Positions 43,801 through 50,912 of a stretch of 64,000 nt of DNA are shown piece by piece (position 1 is the stretch's first letter; every line of letters begins with the position of its first letter). The translations under genes were made by a program, and so were the position numbers. The DNA lies in the NCBI RefSeq assembly GCF_026626635.1, contig NZ_JAPNKA010000001.1, forward strand, positions 5,828,001 to 5,892,000. Reading direction: 5' to 3'. Source of the stretch: Archangium lansingense (GTDB lineage Bacteria; Myxococcota; Myxococcia; Myxococcales; Myxococcaceae). The notes under the pieces are model-generated. The model was given only the letters and a program-made list of their open reading frames with translations, made no database searches and had not been told where the DNA came from.

Positions 43801-46096
43801 ACTCCAGTCCGGTGACATCCAGAGCGCGTGCTTCGCCAGCAGCCATCGTGTCACCAACCGCCTTGCCCTGGGTCAACCCTTGGAGGAGGTCTACCAGGAG
43901 TCGGTTGCGTGCCTGGATTTCGCGAGCAAGGTGGGCTTCCTGGGCGTGAGGGACGTCATCCTCTTCACCCAGGCATACGTCCAGCAGTTGCGCGGGCTCA
44001 CGCCTTCGTTCGGCTCACTGAACGGTGAGGGTTTCGACGAGGCGTCCTTCGAGGTTGGGGCGGCCTCCAACCAGAGCACCACGGTGTGCTGGTACTGGCT
44101 CACCCTGGCGCGGGCGCGCTTCCTGAGCGGCGCGTACTCGGAGGCGCTCGAGGCCGTGAACAAGGGCGCCGAGCTGAGCTGGGCCTCCATTGGCCAGCTC
44201 CCGCTCCTGGACTTGCACCTCTTCGGCGCGCTCAGCCTCGCCGCCTGCTACGGGGGGATGCCGCCCGAGAAGCAGGGGGCGGCGCTCGAGGCCATCCGGG
44301 GGCACCAGCGGCAGCTCGCGGAGTGGGCGGACCACTGCCCTTCGACTTTCCTCGCGCCCGAGCGGCTCGTCTCGGCGGAGCTCGCCCGTCTCACAGGGCA
44401 GGAGGGGGAGGCCCTCCGTGCCTACGAGCGGGCTCTCCAGTCCGCTCGCGAGCACGGCTTCGTCCAGACCGCGGCCCTGGTTTGTGAGCTGGCCGCTCGT
44501 TTCTGGCGGGAGCGCGACGTTCCTACCCTCGCCGAGGCCTATGCCCGCAAGGCCCGGGACGCCTACGTGCTCTGGGGCGCTCACGGAAAGGTCAAGCACC
44601 TGGACACCGAGTGGCCACTCCTGGCGTCCGCCGAAGGCTCCGAAGCCTCCGACACGGGCTCGACTCAGCTCGATGCCCTCACCCTGGTGAAGGCCCAGCA
44701 GGCCATCTCCGGGGAGATCGTTCTCGAGCGGCTGGCCACCACTCTGCTGAGTGTCGCCATTGAGAATGCCGGCGCCCAGCGCGGCGCCCTGCTGGTGCCG
44801 CAGGGGGATTCGCTCCAGATCGTGGCGCTCTCGGGCATCGCGCCCGAGAGCTCCACCTCCTGCTCGGACGGAACGCACCTGCCCTGGTCCCTCCTCTCCT
44901 ACGTCAAGCGGACGCGGGAGCACGTGCTCATTGGCGACGCCTCCCAACCCCATCCGTTCTCGGCCGATCCCTGGCTCGCGCATGGCCGCGCCCGGTCCGT
45001 GCTCTGCCTGCCGTTGTTGCGTCAGGAGGAGTTCCGCGGGGTGCTGTACCTGGAGAACGACGCCGCCCCCGATGCCTTCACTCCGGCCCGTCTCTCCCTC
45101 CTTGGCCACCTCGCCTCGCAGGCCGCCATCTCCGTGGAGAACGCGCGGCTGTACGCCGACGTCAAGCGCGCGAAGATCGCCCTGTGTTGCGCCAACGATG
45201 AGCTCGAGAAGCGGGTGGAGGAGCGCACGCGGGAGCTCAAGCAGGCCCAGGCTCGGCTGGTGGATACGGCTCGCTCCGCGGGCATGGCCGAGGTGGCCGC
45301 CAACGTCCTCCACAACGTGGGTAACGTCCTCACCAGTGCTGTCATCAACCACCAGGTTCTGCGCCAGACGGTGAACTCTTCGCGCGTGGGGCGGTTGAAG
45401 CAGTCCACCACGCTGCTCGCGGAACACCGGGACTCGCTGGCGGACTTCCTCACTCGGGATCCGCGCGGTACCCAGTTGCTGGATTATCTCGGCGTGCTCT
45501 CCGATGAGCTGCTGTGCGAGCAGGCGACGCTGCGCGAAGGCATGGATGCGATGGGCATGCACATCGACCACATCCGCGCCATCGTTCAGATCCAACAGAA
45601 CTACGCCAACAACACCCTCATCACCGAGGAGTGTGAGCTCTCGGGGCTCGTTCAGGATGCCTTGGGCATCCTCATGCCCGCGCTCCGGCGCCATGGCGTC
45701 ACCGTCATCCAAGAGCTCGCCGCGCTCCCGCCTGTGCGCCTGGATAAACACAAGGTGCTGCAGATCCTCATCAACCTCATCAGCAATGCCAAGAAGGCCG
45801 TGAAGCCCATGCCGGAAGGGCAGCGGCATGTGCTTGTGCGGCTCGAGGCCGTGGGCCGCACAGCTCGCATCCAGGTGGTGGACAACGGTGTTGGGATTGC
45901 TCCCGAGAATCTCGAGCGGATCTTCGTCCAGGGCTTCACCACGCGCGAGGGCGGCCATGGGCTGGGTTTGCACTCCAGCGCGCTGGCGGCCAAGACGTTC
46001 GGAGGCAGTCTCAGCCTGGAGAGCGATGGGCCCGGCAAAGGCGCCACCGCCATCCTCGCGCTGCCGCTCGACACGGGCACGGATACTCTTGATTGA
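40805..46096 (+). CDS. Ser/Thr kinase - ATPase - GAF - histidine kinase hybrid
   Basis: 1763 residues from the ATG at 40805; the frame is open earlier within the rnr tail. Kinase domain at about 1-270 with HKDIKPSN (HRD replaced by HKD) and LDFGTAS. ATPase domain at about 290-650 with Walker A GYSGIGKSS and LFLDDLQWAD. A long helical region of about 650 residues. GAF domain at about 1310-1455. Histidine kinase at about 1480-1763 with H-box AANVLHNVGNVL (H1503), N-box INLISNAKKAV, and G boxes DNGVGIAPENL and GHGLGLHSSA. The layout matches the AAA-kinase-histidine-kinase hybrids frequent in myxobacteria and cyanobacteria. No membrane segment is seen, so it should be cytoplasmic. No response regulator is adjacent. 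Confidence 0.9.
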   Translation: MLHIRGYTLRGAIKATGANLLFHAVRDADGLPLILKTPMASSPGPRERERYHREFAILQRLRDVGGVTRPHACERVHERPVLLLEEMEGTPLSELTGAPLEPARVLKLSISLASTLAELHRRGVVHKDIKPSNVILTPTGEACLLDFGTASLHLVEHVDAAPASLLEGTLAYMSPEQTGRMNRPVDYRTDFYSLGVMLYELLTGSRPFHGRDALEWFHAHLALVPPSPLERVPSLPPVLSAIVMKLLAKVAEERYQSADGLKADLERCQEGLLRGAHEDFPLGVHDFPSRFQLPQRLYGRAPHAAALLQGFERVARGGQPELLLVRGYSGIGKSSVVHELHKPVVRRRSFFLTGKFEQFQQDIPYATLAHAISGLTQQLLSGTDAELAAWRERLQAAWEGEGQLLVDVVPQLELIVGKQSAVLELPAVEAQNRFNRVFRKFLGVFATSEHPLVLFLDDLQWADGASLQLIKHLLTHPETPPVLLIGAYRDNEVSPSHPLVHSLEELRKAGVQLTELQLEPLRMEELQQLVADTLPGADEGLIQPLSALVLEKTGGNPFFVLQFMRTLHQDGLLVRTPQGTWRWDAEGVREKGYSDNVVEFMVGKLRQLPRETQHLLRLAACVGNTFDVTMLARISEHYEPGAAEQGLEPALQEGLLVRAGPEQYRFLHDRIQQAAHVLIPEQERKAIHLRIGRLLLASLSAEQVHEKLFDVVSQLNAGAELIREPEDRRRAARLNADAGARARTATAFRSAAAYFAAAFQHLSEDPWGLDSELAFKVRLEQARCEFMSGNIADARRLVLELLPRARTRPELAAVHRLKSELYIMANEVQAAAVCLLECLARMGMPMPLHPTWEEVEKANAEVWALLGERPISSFIELPMVDAPDLEALMSVLSALFAPAYYTSPQLLILHLSRMVSLSLTLGHTPASVHGYSWYAMVVGTTFKKYREGQALCELACELVERYDLVELRGKALLTRMLVNCWTQPLPVALELGRGAFQHALQSGDIQSACFASSHRVTNRLALGQPLEEVYQESVACLDFASKVGFLGVRDVILFTQAYVQQLRGLTPSFGSLNGEGFDEASFEVGAASNQSTTVCWYWLTLARARFLSGAYSEALEAVNKGAELSWASIGQLPLLDLHLFGALSLAACYGGMPPEKQGAALEAIRGHQRQLAEWADHCPSTFLAPERLVSAELARLTGQEGEALRAYERALQSAREHGFVQTAALVCELAARFWRERDVPTLAEAYARKARDAYVLWGAHGKVKHLDTEWPLLASAEGSEASDTGSTQLDALTLVKAQQAISGEIVLERLATTLLSVAIENAGAQRGALLVPQGDSLQIVALSGIAPESSTSCSDGTHLPWSLLSYVKRTREHVLIGDASQPHPFSADPWLAHGRARSVLCLPLLRQEEFRGVLYLENDAAPDAFTPARLSLLGHLASQAAISVENARLYADVKRAKIALCCANDELEKRVEERTRELKQAQARLVDTARSAGMAEVAANVLHNVGNVLTSAVINHQVLRQTVNSSRVGRLKQSTTLLAEHRDSLADFLTRDPRGTQLLDYLGVLSDELLCEQATLREGMDAMGMHIDHIRAIVQIQQNYANNTLITEECELSGLVQDALGILMPALRRHGVTVIQELAALPPVRLDKHKVLQILINLISNAKKAVKPMPEGQRHVLVRLEAVGRTARIQVVDNGVGIAPENLERIFVQGFTTREGGHGLGLHSSALAAKTFGGSLSLESDGPGKGATAILALPLDTGTDTLD

Positions 46097-46167
46097 GGCC
46101 TGGTGCGCGCCTTGGAGAAACTGATCGTGCCTTCGCTGTTTCCACCTACCCACCACGGGGCTACCTC

Positions 46168-46209
46168 ATGATCAAAGGCGTCCACGCGATGTTCTATTGC
46201 CAAGGGTAG
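46168..46209 (+). pseudogene. Possible remnant of a VOC/glyoxalase-family gene start
   Basis: ATG to TAG reading frame of 13 residues, MIKGVHAMFYCQG. The first 11 residues look like the N-terminus of VOC (glyoxalase/dioxygenase superfamily) proteins, which often begin MIKGxHxxFY. The rest of such a gene is missing and is replaced by repetitive DNA. The match is short and could be chance. Confidence 0.3.
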
Positions 46210-46285
46210 GGCGAAGTCCTCCACTACGGCTCGCGGCTCGCGGCTCGCGGGCGAAGAAGCGGTAGGGCAGGGGTCTCGGGCCTCT

Positions 46286-46322
46286 ATCCCTCACCCCAGC
46301 CCTCTCCCAGAGGGAGAGGGGG
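46286..46322 (+). repeat. Dispersed palindromic (REP-like) element, copy 6
   Basis: TCCCTCACCCCAGCCCTCTC arm with CCCTCTCCCaGAGGGAGAGGG, in the convergent gap. Copy 7 follows within 30 nt. Confidence 0.85.
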
Positions 46323-46350
46323 TTGGCACGGGGGCAACCCGGGGGACAGG

Positions 46351-46388
46351 TACCCTCCCCCCGTCCCTCTCCCGGGGGGAGAGGGGTT
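46351..46388 (+). repeat. Dispersed palindromic (REP-like) element, copy 7
   Basis: TACCCTCCCCCCGTCCCTCT arm with CCCTCTCCCgGGGGGAGAGGGG; nine nt after the mutS2 stop as read on the minus strand, so it may also end that transcript. Confidence 0.85.
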
Positions 46389-46396
46389 GTTGGGGC

Positions 46397-48808
46397 TCAG
46401 GCCCTCAGGGCCACCACCGTGACTCCGTCTCCGCCCTCGTGGTTCTCTCCCGGTCGGAACATGCGGATGTACGGCGAGGCCGCCAGGTAGTCCCGGATCG
46501 CCTGCCTCAGCGCTCCCGTCCCGTGCCCGTGGATGATCAGCGCTGATTCCTCGCCGCTCCTCATCCCCCGGTCCAGGAAGGACTCCAGCTCCGCCAGCGC
46601 GTCCTCGGCCCTCATGCCTCGCACGTCGCAGCGGTAGTTCGTCGCCTCCACCGCCTCCGGTGCCGCCGCCTTCGCCCTCTGAAGCTGCTGCACCTGCTTG
46701 TTGCGCTCCGGGAACTTCGCCTCCTTCGGCTTCGCCACCCGAGAGCCCGACAGCTCCGACACCGACACCCGCATCTTCATGATGCCCGCCGCCACCAGCG
46801 CCTGCTCCCCGTGCAGCTCCAGGATCTCCACGTCCTTGTTCAATCCCGAGTGCCGCACCCACGCCCCCACCCGCAGATCCGCCGGCGCCGGGGCCTCCAC
46901 CTGGAACAGCTCCGCCCTCGCCGCCTTCGCCCGCTGGTTGGCATCCTCCGCCCGCTGCAGGAGTTGCGCTCTCGCCTCGGCCGCTGCCTTCTCGTTCGAC
47001 TGCGCCCTCAGCACCTTCAGCAGCTCCTGCACCTCCGTCGCCGCCTGGTCGCTCGCCGCCGCTACTTCCTCGTTGAAGCGCATCAGCCGTGCCTTGCGCT
47101 CCCGCTCGAACTGCTGCTTCTGCTCTTCCAGTTGCGCCCGCAGCCGCTCGGCCTCCTCCGCCGCCGCCTTCGCCCGGTCCAGCTCGTCCTGCAGCTTGCG
47201 CCGATCCTCCTCCGCCGCCGCCAGCGCCTTCGCCAGCGCTCCTCCCGCGTTCATCGCCAGATCGCGCGCTCGCGTACAGATGTGTTCCGGCAGCCCCATC
47301 CGCGACGCCACCTCGATGGCCGACGACGCTCCCGCCGCTCCCAGCTGCAGCTTGTACGTGGGCGCCATCTTCTTCGCGTCGAAGCCCACCCGCGCGTTCA
47401 GGAAGCGCGGATCCAGGTGTGCCAGCGCCTTCAGCTCCTCCAAGTGCGTGGTCACCAGCACCACCGCTCCCTTGGTCAGCAGCTCCTCCAGCACCGCGAT
47501 GGCGATCGCCGCGCCCTCGCGGGGATCCGTGTCCGCCGCGATCTCGTCGATGAGCACCAGCGAGTTCTTCCCCACCGTCAGGGAGATGTCTCGCAGCATC
47601 ACCACGTGCGCACTGAACGTGGACAAGCCCTGCGACAGGTCCTGCGCGTCACCCACCGTCGAGTGCACCGTGCGGTAGAGCGGCATCCGCGAGCCCTCGC
47701 CCGCCGGAATCGGCAGGCCCGCTCGCAGCATCAGCGCGCACAGGCCCACCGCCGTCAGCGTCACCGTCTTGCCGCCCGCGTTCGGACCCGACACCACCAT
47801 CGCCCGCGCCTCGCCCTTCATCTCCACGTCGTTGGGCACCACCTCGGTGTCCCTCAGCACCAGCCTTGGGTGCCGCAGCCGCAACAGCATCAGCTCGTTC
47901 ACCCCGGAGAACTCGGGCGCGTGCGCCCTCAGGTCTCCCGCCAGCACCGCCGCCGCCTCCACCTCGTCCAGCTCCGCCACCGCCGCGATTCCCTCGAGCA
48001 CCTTCGCTGACTCGCGCCCGAGCAGGTTCGTCAGCTCCTGGAGGATCCGCCGCTCCTCCTCCGTCACCACCGACTGGGCAATGGCCAGGTCGTTGCCCAT
48101 CCCCACCAGCCCCTCGGGCTCCACGAACAGCGTCTGCCCCGTCTGGCTCGCGTTGTGGACGATGCCCGGCACCTCACCCCGGTAGTTGGACACCACCGGC
48201 ACCACGTACCGCCCATTGCGGATGGTGTAGTAGTTCTCCCGCAGCTTCGGCAGGAAGCTCTCGTCGTGGAGCTTCTCCTCCAGCCAGCCCTTGATGCGCC
48301 GGTGCAGCCCGCGCACCCTGTCTCTCGCCTCGCGCAGCTCCGGACTCGCCCGGTCGGAGATCTCCCCGTCCGCCTCGAAGCTCCGGTCGATGCGCACCGC
48401 CAGCTGCTCCAGCATCGGCAGCCGCCGGGAGATGGCCGCCAGCCGGGGCACCACGTGCTGCCGCTCCTCCAGCGCCTCACGCGTGCGCACGAAGGCGAAC
48501 AGCAGCTGCGCCGACGCGATGAGCTGCCGGGGCTCCAGCAGGCCGCCCTTCGAGGCCAGCTCCAGCGCTCCGCGCAGATCCGTCACCCCACCGAGGGGCA
48601 GGGAGAACTGCTCCTGGGCCAGCCGCCGGGCCTCGGTGATCAGCTCGAGGGACTCCGCCACCTGCTCCTCGGTGTCGAGGAACGGCCGGGCGAGCGCTCG
48701 CTCCCTTCCGGGTTCGGTGCGGCAGCGATGGGCCAATGCGCGGAGCACATCCGCGAATCCAAGGTCTTCGAGCGTTCTCTGAGCAATCTGCACGGTCATG
48801 GGTTTCAT
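46397..48808 (-). CDS. mutS2: MutS2 endonuclease/ATPase
   Basis: 803 residues, normal for MutS2. It lacks the mismatch-recognition N-terminal domains of MutS. The core/clamp part includes KLRENYYTIRNGRYVVPV and GIVHNASQTGQTLFVEP. The ATPase has Walker A SGPNAGGKTVTL and Walker B LVLIDEIAADTDP, where the usual GSGTDP-like stretch reads AADTDP. A coiled-coil segment (about 515-640) is followed by the Smr nuclease domain (about 725-803) with the conserved DVRGMRAEDAL and IIHGHGTGALR. MutS2 acts in suppression of recombination or in rescue of collided ribosomes, depending on the organism. It is divergent from the TPR gene with a 71-nt gap. Confidence 0.95.
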   Translation of the reverse strand: MKPMTVQIAQRTLEDLGFADVLRALAHRCRTEPGRERALARPFLDTEEQVAESLELITEARRLAQEQFSLPLGGVTDLRGALELASKGGLLEPRQLIASAQLLFAFVRTREALEERQHVVPRLAAISRRLPMLEQLAVRIDRSFEADGEISDRASPELREARDRVRGLHRRIKGWLEEKLHDESFLPKLRENYYTIRNGRYVVPVVSNYRGEVPGIVHNASQTGQTLFVEPEGLVGMGNDLAIAQSVVTEEERRILQELTNLLGRESAKVLEGIAAVAELDEVEAAAVLAGDLRAHAPEFSGVNELMLLRLRHPRLVLRDTEVVPNDVEMKGEARAMVVSGPNAGGKTVTLTAVGLCALMLRAGLPIPAGEGSRMPLYRTVHSTVGDAQDLSQGLSTFSAHVVMLRDISLTVGKNSLVLIDEIAADTDPREGAAIAIAVLEELLTKGAVVLVTTHLEELKALAHLDPRFLNARVGFDAKKMAPTYKLQLGAAGASSAIEVASRMGLPEHICTRARDLAMNAGGALAKALAAAEEDRRKLQDELDRAKAAAEEAERLRAQLEEQKQQFERERKARLMRFNEEVAAASDQAATEVQELLKVLRAQSNEKAAAEARAQLLQRAEDANQRAKAARAELFQVEAPAPADLRVGAWVRHSGLNKDVEILELHGEQALVAAGIMKMRVSVSELSGSRVAKPKEAKFPERNKQVQQLQRAKAAAPEAVEATNYRCDVRGMRAEDALAELESFLDRGMRSGEESALIIHGHGTGALRQAIRDYLAASPYIRMFRPGENHEGGDGVTVVALRA

Positions 48809-48879
48809 GCGCCGCCGGGGCGCCCGTCAAGAAGAAGGTAGGGTTTTGAAAGCCAGTTCCGCTCTGCTATCTGCCCGCC

Positions 48880-49578
48880 ATGCTCTGGCTAGTGGTGGCG
48901 GGCACGCTCGCGGCGGCCATGGACGCATCGGCTCCCGGGGACCTGACAGCGGCTTTGGCCCGGGAGGCTTCGGGTGACAGCGCTGGGGCCCTGGAGTCCG
49001 TCCAGGCCGTGGTCCGCGTCTGGCCCGCAGAGGCTCTCCCCCGGTTGGAGGCGGCTCGGCTGTTGATAAAGCTGGGCGGCAACCTGGACCAGGCCGAGAC
49101 CCATCTCGACGTGGCCGCCGCCGTGGCTCCTGATAACCCCCGGGTCCATTTCCTGCGCGGATTGTTGTGGGAGGAGCGCGGTCAGCCCCTGCGCGCGGCC
49201 CGCTCCTATGAATTGGCCGTTTTCTATCGTTCGTCCTACGAGGATGCCCGCTTCCGGCTCGCCGGCCTCTGGGCTTCCCTGGGCGACTGGCTCAAGGCCG
49301 AGCTCCACTACCGCTTCCTCGCCCGCGCCCGCCCAGAGTGGGTGCAGGTGCGCCTCCAGCTCGTCCGGGTGCTCGAGGAGCAGGGCAGGGTGGAGGATGC
49401 CGAGAAGGAGCTGCTCCGCCTCCAGAGCGAGCAGCCAGCCAACGCCCTGGTCATTCGTCGACTGGCTGACCTCTACGAGCGCACGGGCCGGGCAAAGCAG
49501 GCGGCGAAGCTGCGGGCGAGCCTGGAGCCGCCCGCTCCCCCCAAGAGGATGCGTCCTCTGCGCCCGTCGCGCCGGTAG
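48880..49578 (+). CDS. Exported TPR-repeat protein
   Basis: 232 residues. A short N-terminal signal-like stretch (MLWLVVAGTLAAAMDAS) is followed by about five TPR-like helix pairs, for example NPRVHFLRGLLWEERGQPLRAARSYELAV, DARFRLAGLWASLGDWLKAELHY and LVIRRLADLYERTGRAKQAAKL. The C-terminus is basic (PPKRMRPLRPSRR). It is probably a periplasmic protein-interaction scaffold; the partner is unknown. It begins a run of plus-strand genes with the cyclase 60 nt downstream. Confidence 0.75.
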   Translation: MLWLVVAGTLAAAMDASAPGDLTAALAREASGDSAGALESVQAVVRVWPAEALPRLEAARLLIKLGGNLDQAETHLDVAAAVAPDNPRVHFLRGLLWEERGQPLRAARSYELAVFYRSSYEDARFRLAGLWASLGDWLKAELHYRFLARARPEWVQVRLQLVRVLEEQGRVEDAEKELLRLQSEQPANALVIRRLADLYERTGRAKQAAKLRASLEPPAPPKRMRPLRPSRR

Positions 49579-49638
49579 GGAACCTTTCCTTCCCTCTTCG
49601 ATTGCGCCAGAAGCGTCGCTGCATACACTGCGCCCGCC

Positions 49639-50895
49639 TTGAAGACCGCCAACCTCGCCATCGCTTTCACCGACATCCAGGGCTTTACCGAGCGTACGAG
49701 CCGGCAGACCCTCGAGGAGAATCAGCGCCTTCTCAAGGTGCACCACGATCTCCTCACGCCGATCTTCAAGGCCTTCGGCGGACGCATCATCAAGTCCATT
49801 GGGGATGCCTTCCTCGTCACCTTCGAGTCGCCTACCCAGGCCGTGCTCAGTGGCATGGCCATCCAGGATCGGCTCTGGCAGTACAACCGCTCCGCCCAGG
49901 AGGCCGAGCGGCTCGACGTGCGCGTGGCCATCAACGTGGGCGAGGTGCGGGTGGAGTCCAACGACGTCTTCGGCGAGCCCGTCAACATCGCCTCGCGCGT
50001 GGAGTCCATTGCCGAGGCCGGAGAGGTCTACTTCACCGAGGCCGTCTACCTGGCCATGAACAAGGCGGAGGTGCCCTCTCATGAGGTGGGTGCCTTCGAG
50101 CTCAAGGGCATCCCTGGGAAGATCCGCGTCTTCCGCGTGCCTCGCGCGCCCTACCGCGTGGAGGTGCCCTCGGTGGTGCACGTGTCGCCCGGGGCCGAGT
50201 CGCCGGTCTCCAACGAGCAGCCGCCCTTCGGCAACCTGGCCCTCTCGCGCTTCTCCGGCTCGTCGCTTGCGCAGGGTCCGGACTTCGCTGCCACCGCGGC
50301 CGCCCTGGGCTCCCGCGCGGCCTCCGTCGGCGGGCAGCTCGTGGAGCGCACCCGCACGATCATCCAGTCGGTGAAGGCCGCCCCGCGCTTCCCGCTCGCC
50401 TCGCGCAAGCTGATGGTGGGCGGTGGCGTGCTGGCGCTGGTACTCGGCATGGGCTTTGTGCTGCGGGACAGTGCCGCGGAGAACGCCATCGATGATGTGG
50501 CCGACGCCTCCTCCAAAGAGGAGAAGCTCAAGCTGGCGGTGGAGGCGCGCAAGCTCATCGACGCGGAGAAGGCCCCGGGGGAGAAGGCCTGGCTCCACGG
50601 GCAGCTCGCCGAGGCGCTGGAGGCGCCCAATCAGGCAGTGGGCCACTACCGGAGCGGAGTGAAGGCCGGCCATGGTGACTCGAAGGACCGGCTCATCGAG
50701 TTGTTGGAGCATCCGGACTGCCGCGTGCGCGTCACCGCCGCGGAGGAGCTGGGCGACCTGAAGGTGGCCTCCGCGCGCGGCGAGCTGGAGGATCTGGCCG
50801 AGGACGGGGGCCCTGGCGAGGAGCCGGGCGCGCTGTTCTTCGGTTGCGACTCGCGCAAGGCGGCGAAGAAGGCCCTGGATCGGCTCGGACACTGA
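49639..50895 (+). CDS. Class III adenylate/guanylate cyclase with membrane anchor
   Basis: 418 residues from a TTG at 49639; no better start fits, because the conserved domain begins within a few residues. Cyclase domain at 1-170: metal Asp residues in FTDIQGFT and KSIGDAFLVTF, the dimer motif VAINVGEV and the transition-state pair in GEPVNIASRVESIAEAG. One membrane segment (about 255-275, LMVGGGVLALVLGMGFVL) follows a linker. The C-terminal part (about 290-418) has helical HEAT-like repeats (LIELLEHPDCRVRVTAAEELGDL) that would lie across the membrane. An unusual feature is that the cyclase is N-terminal and the possible sensor C-terminal. Whether ATP or GTP is used cannot be decided by eye. 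Confidence 0.85.
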   Translation: MKTANLAIAFTDIQGFTERTSRQTLEENQRLLKVHHDLLTPIFKAFGGRIIKSIGDAFLVTFESPTQAVLSGMAIQDRLWQYNRSAQEAERLDVRVAINVGEVRVESNDVFGEPVNIASRVESIAEAGEVYFTEAVYLAMNKAEVPSHEVGAFELKGIPGKIRVFRVPRAPYRVEVPSVVHVSPGAESPVSNEQPPFGNLALSRFSGSSLAQGPDFAATAAALGSRAASVGGQLVERTRTIIQSVKAAPRFPLASRKLMVGGGVLALVLGMGFVLRDSAAENAIDDVADASSKEEKLKLAVEARKLIDAEKAPGEKAWLHGQLAEALEAPNQAVGHYRSGVKAGHGDSKDRLIELLEHPDCRVRVTAAEELGDLKVASARGELEDLAEDGGPGEEPGALFFGCDSRKAAKKALDRLGH

Positions 50896-50912
50896 ATGTT
50901 TTGGGGGATGAC

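Larger units (their letters stand above)
46097..46396. other. Intergenic region with gene debris and two palindromic repeats
   Basis: The 300-nt convergent gap between the kinase hybrid and mutS2 holds no complete gene. It contains a 14-codon fragment (46168-46209), three tandem copies of GGCTCGCG (about 46231-46255), the string GGCGAAGAAGCGGTAG also found at the very end of rnr, and two REP-like elements. Confidence 0.7.

Noticed and set aside
46286..46388. Two neighbouring palindromes as a minimal CRISPR array or an attachment site.
   Set aside because: They are two copies of a repeat that also occurs singly at five other places, with no conserved spacer length and no integrase or cas gene nearby.
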